A DNA stretch of 64,000 nucleotides from assembly GCA_002197995.1 (NCBI GenBank), contig NGZR01000005.1, forward strand, positions 4,030,001-4,094,000, read 5' to 3'. Both the position numbers and the translations under genes were made by a program. The notes beneath the pieces were generated by a model. That model did no database searches. It was not told where the DNA came from and was given only the letters and a program-made list of their open reading frames with translations. Source of the stretch: Gaeumannomyces sp. JS-464 (lineage: Eukaryota; Ascomycota; Sordariomycetes; Magnaporthales; Magnaporthaceae). This document shows positions 59,155 to 64,000 of this stretch, one piece after another. Each line of letters starts with the position of its first letter. Positions within the stretch are counted from its first letter, which is position 1.

Positions 59155-59987
59155 CTAGCGGCCTTTCCTCTTGTCCGCCTCCGCATTCCGGAAGGGAAAC
59201 CCACTTGTCCTCTTGTCGGCGCCGGTGCGTTTGCTCCTCCTCCCCTTGCCGCCGGCAAACATGAGACACCAGAGCCCAAAGGCAGCCAGGGCGGAACTAC
59301 CCACCACGCCCAGCGCAAAGCCCGTCTCGCCGCTGGAGTAGAAGCGCAGGTAGCTGTAAAAGGCCGAAGCAGCGTGGTACTGTGTGTGGCGTTGTGGTGT
59401 CAGTTCTTGTTTCCCGTTTATTTTGGGAAAGTAAGTTGTGGAAGCATGTCGCTTACGAGCGTCGACACAAGCACAACAGCGTCGGCATAAGGGGAGACGG
59501 AGTCCTCGGGGCCTGTGGTTGGGAAGCACGGCTTTATCAGCATCGTATGGTACGAGTAGTTGACGGCAGCAAACACCGTGGGTCCTTACCATCCGCCACG
59601 GAGGCCAAGGGTAGAGCCCCTGAGAGAACAACGATCAGCAGTCCCACGCCCAGCTGAGCGAGCCCGAGTTGGCGGGCAAAGTAGATCTCGGCGGCTGGCA
59701 CAGTGACGTTAGCTCACACGCTCGCACATGTTATATCCCCGTCCGAGTCTTTGTCTTCTCATACCATTGGTAGGGGTGTAGTCTGGACTGAGTAGGGAGC
59801 TGATGAAGGATGGCCACAGTAGAAGTGGGGCTGACTGCAGTCCCAGCCAGGCAAGACTGCCAAAGCTGTATGCCGAGATGGCCTGGAGCGGTGGGCAAGC
59901 GAGATTGATGTTAGTTACAGGGCAAGGCGGACCGTCACTGGTCGAAGGGCAGGTGGTATCTAATGGATGGACCCGACATACCTCCAT
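59155..59987 (-). CDS. small four-span membrane protein of unknown function
   Basis: Five exons: 59982-59987 (6 nt, Met-Glu only), 59765-59882, 59590-59694, 59457-59512 and 59155-59379, joining in frame to 169 residues with good GTATG/GTAAG donors and CAG ends. Four hydrophobic segments can be seen: about 3-30 (FGSLAWLGLQSAPLLLWP), 43-68 (LAQLGVGLLIVVLSGALPL), 79-100 (YADAVVLVSTLYHAASAFYS) and 112-137 (FALGVVGSSALAAFGLWCLM). The C-terminal tail is basic (GGKGRRSKRTGADKRTSG) and ends EADKRKGR. No family is recognised. A small organelle or endomembrane protein is plausible, with the basic tail on the cytosolic side by the positive-inside rule. It is divergently transcribed from Nar1. Confidence 0.75.
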
Positions 59988-61053
59988 ATCTCTGCTGTTC
60001 TTTACAATGAAAGAAGGCACAAGCAGCTAGCTCCAGGCTCAAAGACCCCAAGTGGTTTGTCTGGTTAATTAGCGGTACGAGTATATATAGTGAGGAGCGG
60101 CAGCTAAGAAACCCTGTCGTTACCGACTTCAATGGATGAGGCACAACACAATACAGTTGATGGACAACCGTTATGGAGAGAGGCCACGAAAGAGGTTACG
60201 TCATCGTCGCCGAGTCCACGACTCAGTAATTCAGTGTCTCACACGGCGCCCGAATAAAAATCCGCCGTCCGATAACACTAAATTTGGAACCCCCATTGAG
60301 GTAACCCGAACTTGTCCTCCATGGAGGGTCTCCTTTCCTGTTTGCTCTGTCGTTTACTGTTTATAACATGCTCCCCAGTTTTGAATATCCTTGCATATCC
60401 CTTGTCTACGATCCGATCTCATGTAGCCTAAGAAATATAACTTGGTTGGGGGTATCACCTATCAGTTTTTGGGTATTCTGACTAACCCGGGTTTTTATTT
60501 GGGGAACCTGGTTGCGTCATCGTCATTGTGTCCACGGCTCGGTAATCCAGCGCCTCAGACATGCTGAGCAGACAGGCACCCCCACTCACGTGAACGACCG
60601 GCCATTCTAGAAATCCCGCCGCCACGGGGGCGCCGATCTCGCTCGCATGGGGGACGCTGCATCTCCGGCGGCATGGTGAAGAAAACTTGTCGATAAAAAC
60701 GGTCCCGGGCTCGGCGCGTGCTCTGAGAGATTTGTCAGGTCCGCATTGCCCACCAAGTCTTCAATTCCGCGCCCCTCCTTTCTGGCTCCCGCTCCTCTGC
60801 GCAACATATTGTAATTTTCGGAGATCTTCCGGGAGTGGCAAATTGACCCGGGTTATAACTTCAGACTCTCAGTGCCGCCTCGAGGACAAGTGATAGTAGA
60901 ACAGTTCGGCAGCCGACGCGAGCCGCATCTCAGAACCCCCACCTCGCCACCCCTTCGAATCGACTCAGGACCGAGCACAGAACACGATCCGCTGCTATCA
61001 AAAGCTATTCTACGCTCACCTCTGCCGGCCGCCGAGGGCGCGAGACGATCAAA
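59988..61053. other. divergent promoter region with a degenerate repeat pair
   Basis: About 1 kb between the membrane protein and Nar1. AT-rich between 60360 and 60500. Contains two similar 50-base segments (60194 and 60510) described as a repeat. No gene recognised. Confidence 0.4.
60194..60559 (+). repeat. pair of diverged direct repeats differing mostly by transitions
   Basis: Segments 60194-60242 and 60510-60559 share a core (CGTCATCGTC, GTCCACG, CTC, GTAAT) over about 50 bases. About nine of roughly eleven differences are C/T or G/A exchanges. This could be a remnant of an old repeat altered by RIP-type mutation, or simply a conserved regulatory duplicate. Confidence 0.5.
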
Positions 61054-62867
61054 ATGAGCGCGATCCTTTCGGTCGACGACCTCAACGACTTCATCAGCCC
61101 CGGCGTCGCCTGCATCAAGCCCGTCGAGATCCTGCCTCCCGGCCAACCCGCCGCCGACCCGGCGCTCGAGCACGAGGTTATACTAGATGGCCAGCCAGGC
61201 GCCGCATCGTCGGCAGGGACAGGCGCACCCGCCCAGATATCCCTGACCGACTGTCTCGCCTGCTCTGGCTGCGTCACATCGGCCGAGGCCGTCCTGGTTA
61301 GCCTGCAGAGCCACTCGGAGCTGCTAAGCGTCCTGGACTCGGTGCCCGCGTTGCAGGTCAGAGGACCGGACGCCCAAGGTCGCTTTTCGGTCGACGGGCT
61401 CGAGGATCCGGCGCGTCGCCTCTTCGTTGCCAGTGTGTCCCCCCAGTCGAGGGCAAGTCTGGCTGCCGCCTGCGGCCGCGGGGTGTCCGAGAGCCAGGCC
61501 GGCCGCATGCTGGATTGTCTGTTGATGGGGCCAGAGGGACTGATGGCTGGCGGCAAGTGGGGAAACCGGTTCGCGTGGGTCGTCGACACCGATGCTGCGC
61601 GCGAGGCCTGCCTGCTTCTGGGCGCGGACGAAGTCCTCGGGCGCAACCAGGCGGGCGACGCGTCCTTGGCCAAGAAGCCCATCCTCACAGCATCGTGCCC
61701 TGGTTGGGTGTGCTATGCAGAGAAGACGCACCCGCACGTCCTACCCCATCTGTCTCGCGTTAAGTCCCCGCAGGCCCTAACTGGCACGTTGATCAAGACG
61801 ACGCTAAGCCGCGTGCTCAATATCCCACCCGACCGCATATGGCATCTCTCCATCATGCCTTGTTTCGACAAGAAGCTTGAGGCTAGCCGCGAGGAGCTGA
61901 CAGATGCAGTCTGGGCCGGGGACGGTACGCCAGGCCGGGGGCGCGCGACGTGGACTGCGTCATAACCAGCAAGGAGATATTCATGCTCACTGAGTCGAGG
62001 AGTATCGACTTTTTTGGCCTATCCGCCTCTCCGGTGCAACAGCAACCGTTCCCCGACAGCACGATCAATGAATTCTTCTTCTCACGCCGCCGCAGACAGA
62101 GGCCATTGCCGGTCGCGGGTAGCTCCGGCGGGAACCTTCATTACATCCTGCAGGACGTGCTCTCAACACACGCAGGGTCCAGGCTCGAGACCGCTAGAGG
62201 CAGGAATGTGGACGTGGCTGAGTATACTGTCGTGGCAGCCTCCGGCGAGACCCTTTTCCGAGCAGCAAGGTACTATGGCTTCCGCAACATCCAGAACCTG
62301 GTCCGAAAACTGAAGCCAGCCAGGCCGTCGCGTATGCCGGGAGGCAAGCCCTTTGGTAGTGCCAGGAGAGCGCCGACGGGCCGGAGCGGGCCGGGGGGCG
62401 GGGGAGCCGGGGGGATAGAGCACGCATATGTCGAGGTCATGGCGTGCCCTGGAGGCTGCACCAACGGCGGCGGCCAGGTGAAAGCAGATGATCAGGTGGT
62501 TGCGACCCGAAAGGGATTTCTTGGGAAACCAGGTCCACAGGAGCAGAAGCAGTTTCTGGCTGAAGTGGACGAGGCTTACTTCTCGGCGGAAGACTCGACG
62601 GCCAGTAATTCGGGCGAAGAGCCATTCGGGCTAGCCAGTCACGGGGCAGACGACAGCGGTGCGCCTAGACATGCCGGTTTGGTTGACGGGATTAACCAAT
62701 CGTCTGTGCGAAATGCCCTGGCGCATTGGGCGGGAATCACTGGCATAGCCCTGGAGAAGCTTGTATTCACCAGCTATCGCGAGGTGATCAGCGACGTTGG
62801 CAAGACCACCATTAGTGATAGCGAGAGGGTAGTTCAGCTAGCCGGCAAGATAGGCGGAGGCTGGTAA
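61054..62867 (+). CDS. NAR1: cytosolic Fe-S cluster assembly factor Nar1
   Basis: Iron-only hydrogenase-like protein of the CIA pathway that supports maturation of cytosolic and nuclear Fe-S proteins. A single exon of about 604 codons with one base missing near 61935. Cluster ligands in order: Cys20 (GVACIKP), Cys67, Cys70 and Cys73 (TDCLACSGC), then the H-cluster cysteines in [24 protein letters not shown] and [14 protein letters not shown]. Other motifs: [25 protein letters not shown] and, after the frame change, [12 protein letters not shown]; the C-terminus ends [10 protein letters not shown]. The frame switches in the GC run CCAGGCCGGGGGCGCG, so a homopolymer error is likely. A Gly/Pro/Arg-rich loop (about 62330-62410) is longer than in yeast Nar1. 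Converges with the SUZ-domain gene 145 bases downstream. Confidence 0.96.
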
Positions 62868-62961
62868 TGTTCGAGAGAGCGGTTGGTCGGCGTCCCTCCG
62901 GCCGGTTCGCCCACCCTTGATAGAGAGCAAACCATAGTATCATGGCGTATGAAGCGCACAG

Positions 62962-63019
62962 CATATGAAATCATATGGTTAAGACATATGGTCAAGGCAT
63001 ATGAGATTGATGTCATATG
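62962..63019. repeat. cluster of five CATATG palindromes
   Basis: CATATG occurs at 62962, 62972, 62985, 62998 and 63014, five copies in 58 bases, spaced 10, 13, 13 and 16 bases. The last overlaps the stop codon of the SUZ-domain gene. The rest lie in the shared 3' region of two convergent genes. Each copy is palindromic, so both transcripts carry CAUAUG. Confidence 0.85.
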
Positions 63020-63988
63020 TCAGGTGCACCGCCTCGCCTGGCGAACCCGAACCCGCCCCTGCCACCAACGTCGGGTCCCCTGGGTGAGCGCAGGGCCTGG
63101 AGGCGGACTTGATCCTCCTCGCGCGGGGTTGTGGTGCCCGATGACGAGGCAGCCTCGCCACCACTCCGCCTCTGCGGCGGCTTGGGGGAGGAGTTTGGGT
63201 CATACAGCTCTCGCGTTCCCGGAGGCCGACGCACCTGGCCGTCGTTGCTGTTGCCGCGATCGTGACTGCGGCTCTCGCCTCTGTACCCTCCCCGACCGCC
63301 CCTGCCGCGGCCGCGATTCCCGCCTTGCCGCCCACCAGGGTTGCCTGAGGCACCTTCTGACTGGTGGTGCTGATGGTATTGCTGCTGCAGAGGAGGGGTC
63401 ACGGTGCCGGGGGTCGAGGCGCCCGAGGATGCGGCGCTAGGCCTTGCGGACGGCGCTGGCTCGCCAAATATCTTGGCGCGAGCCTCGTCGTAGCGCCGCT
63501 GCTTCTCCTCGCGCTCCCTCTGCTGGCGGAGGCGGATCTCCTCGGGCGAGGGCTGCAGGGCGGCCAGCCGCCTCGCCTCGTCGTCATCGTCATCGTCGTC
63601 GTCGGCGCCGCCCACTCCTGGCGCCCTCGCTGGGGCGGGCCGGCGGCTGAGCACCTTCATGGAGGGCTTGAAGGCCGGCACGGCGGGGCTAACGTGGTTC
63701 GTGGCGGGGAGGTACTGCGGCTGCTCGTCGGGGGCGTCCCTGGGAAGAGTGCAACAGCGTCAGCAGGTAACGGGCTTGGTTGTCTCTCGGCCAAGGCCTT
63801 TGTGGGGGCGCCCTCTCGACATACGCCGACTGCCAGAGTTTTCTGTTGGACTCCTCATGTAAGGCCAGCCTCTCGGCCTTGGTCATGCGAGTGTTTGCCT
63901 GAGGCTTGAGGGCCTTTGCTGGGGGAAAAGCGGTCGCTTCGGGTTCCCAGTCGTCATCCCAGGCGTCTAGGACTTTGTGTCGCGACAT
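63013..63988 (-). CDS. SUZ-domain protein (SZRD1-like), probable RNA-binding
   Basis: Exons 63825-63988 and 63013-63739 join in phase 2 to 296 residues with no frameshift. N-terminus KVLDAWDDDWEPEA, then an acidic run (DDDDDDDDEARRL), the SUZ-type segment PSPEEIRLRQQREREEKQRR followed by YDEARAKIFGE, a Gly/Arg-rich region of RGG type (NRGRGRGGRGGYRG), and a conserved RRPPGTRELYDPNSSPKP. SUZ segments are short RNA-binding helices often next to R3H domains; here no R3H domain is present, as in animal SZRD1. RGG stretches also suggest RNA contacts and arginine methylation. The gene continues to 12 bases from the window end, so the promoter is outside. Confidence 0.85.
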
Positions 63989-64000
63989 GGCCGCTTGGAT

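Overview
The window is nuclear DNA of a filamentous ascomycete (Pezizomycotina, most likely a Sordariomycete). The evidence is short GT-AG introns (about 55-110 nt, one of 278 nt), GC-rich coding sequence, CT-rich leaders, a HET-domain gene, and families confined to or typical of such fungi (Ssr4-type SWI/SNF subunit, GH125 mannosidase, Anp1- and Mnn10-type mannosyltransferases). I recognise no transposon, CRISPR array, rRNA or organellar DNA. The species cannot be named from the sequence.

Layout: GH18 chitinase (0.6-2.2 kb), a tRNA-Phe with an intron (2.7 kb), a Ser/Thr/Pro-rich GPI-type surface protein (3.8-5.6 kb), thymidylate synthase (7.8-8.8 kb), Ssr4-like remodeller subunit (9.6-12.1 kb), 6-phosphogluconate dehydrogenase (12.7-14.8 kb), a modular cysteine-repeat secreted protein (17.3-18.5 kb), a small Cys-free secreted protein (21.7-22.5 kb), a Ptc7-like phosphatase (23.6-25.0 kb), GH125 alpha-mannosidase (26.5-28.4 kb), a HET protein (28.6-30.5 kb), GH16 glucanase (31.9-33.2 kb), Mnn10-type GT34 (34.9-36.6 kb), a 58-residue Cys-tail protein (41.4-41.8 kb), a large single-pass glycoprotein (43.9-47.3 kb), Qri7-type tRNA t6A enzyme (47.9-49.7 kb), proteasome beta-5 (50.4-51.3 kb), Anp1-type GT62 (52.6-53.9 kb), Dpb4-type histone-fold protein (54.7-56.0 kb), an Iec1-like zinc-finger protein (56.9-58.1 kb), an orphan four-span membrane protein (59.2-60.0 kb), Nar1 (61.1-62.9 kb) and a SUZ-domain protein (63.0-64.0 kb).

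Most genes are unrelated housekeeping genes. Two loose themes stand out. One is cell-wall and mannan metabolism (GH18, GH16, GH125, GT34, GT62, GPI protein). The other is chromatin and replication (Ssr4, Iec1-like, Dpb4-like).

The most unusual gene is the one at 17272-18496. Its exons encode repeated six-cysteine modules, and every intron is placed just before the same C-Y-D-x-C motif in phase 2 (the exon 4 donor needs one restored base).

About half of the genes contain single-base frameshifts, mostly one-base losses, at places where family motifs continue perfectly in the next frame. Because essential genes such as NAR1 and 6PGDH are among them, I read most of these as consensus errors of the assembly, not pseudogenes. 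Coordinates and exon joins were derived by hand.
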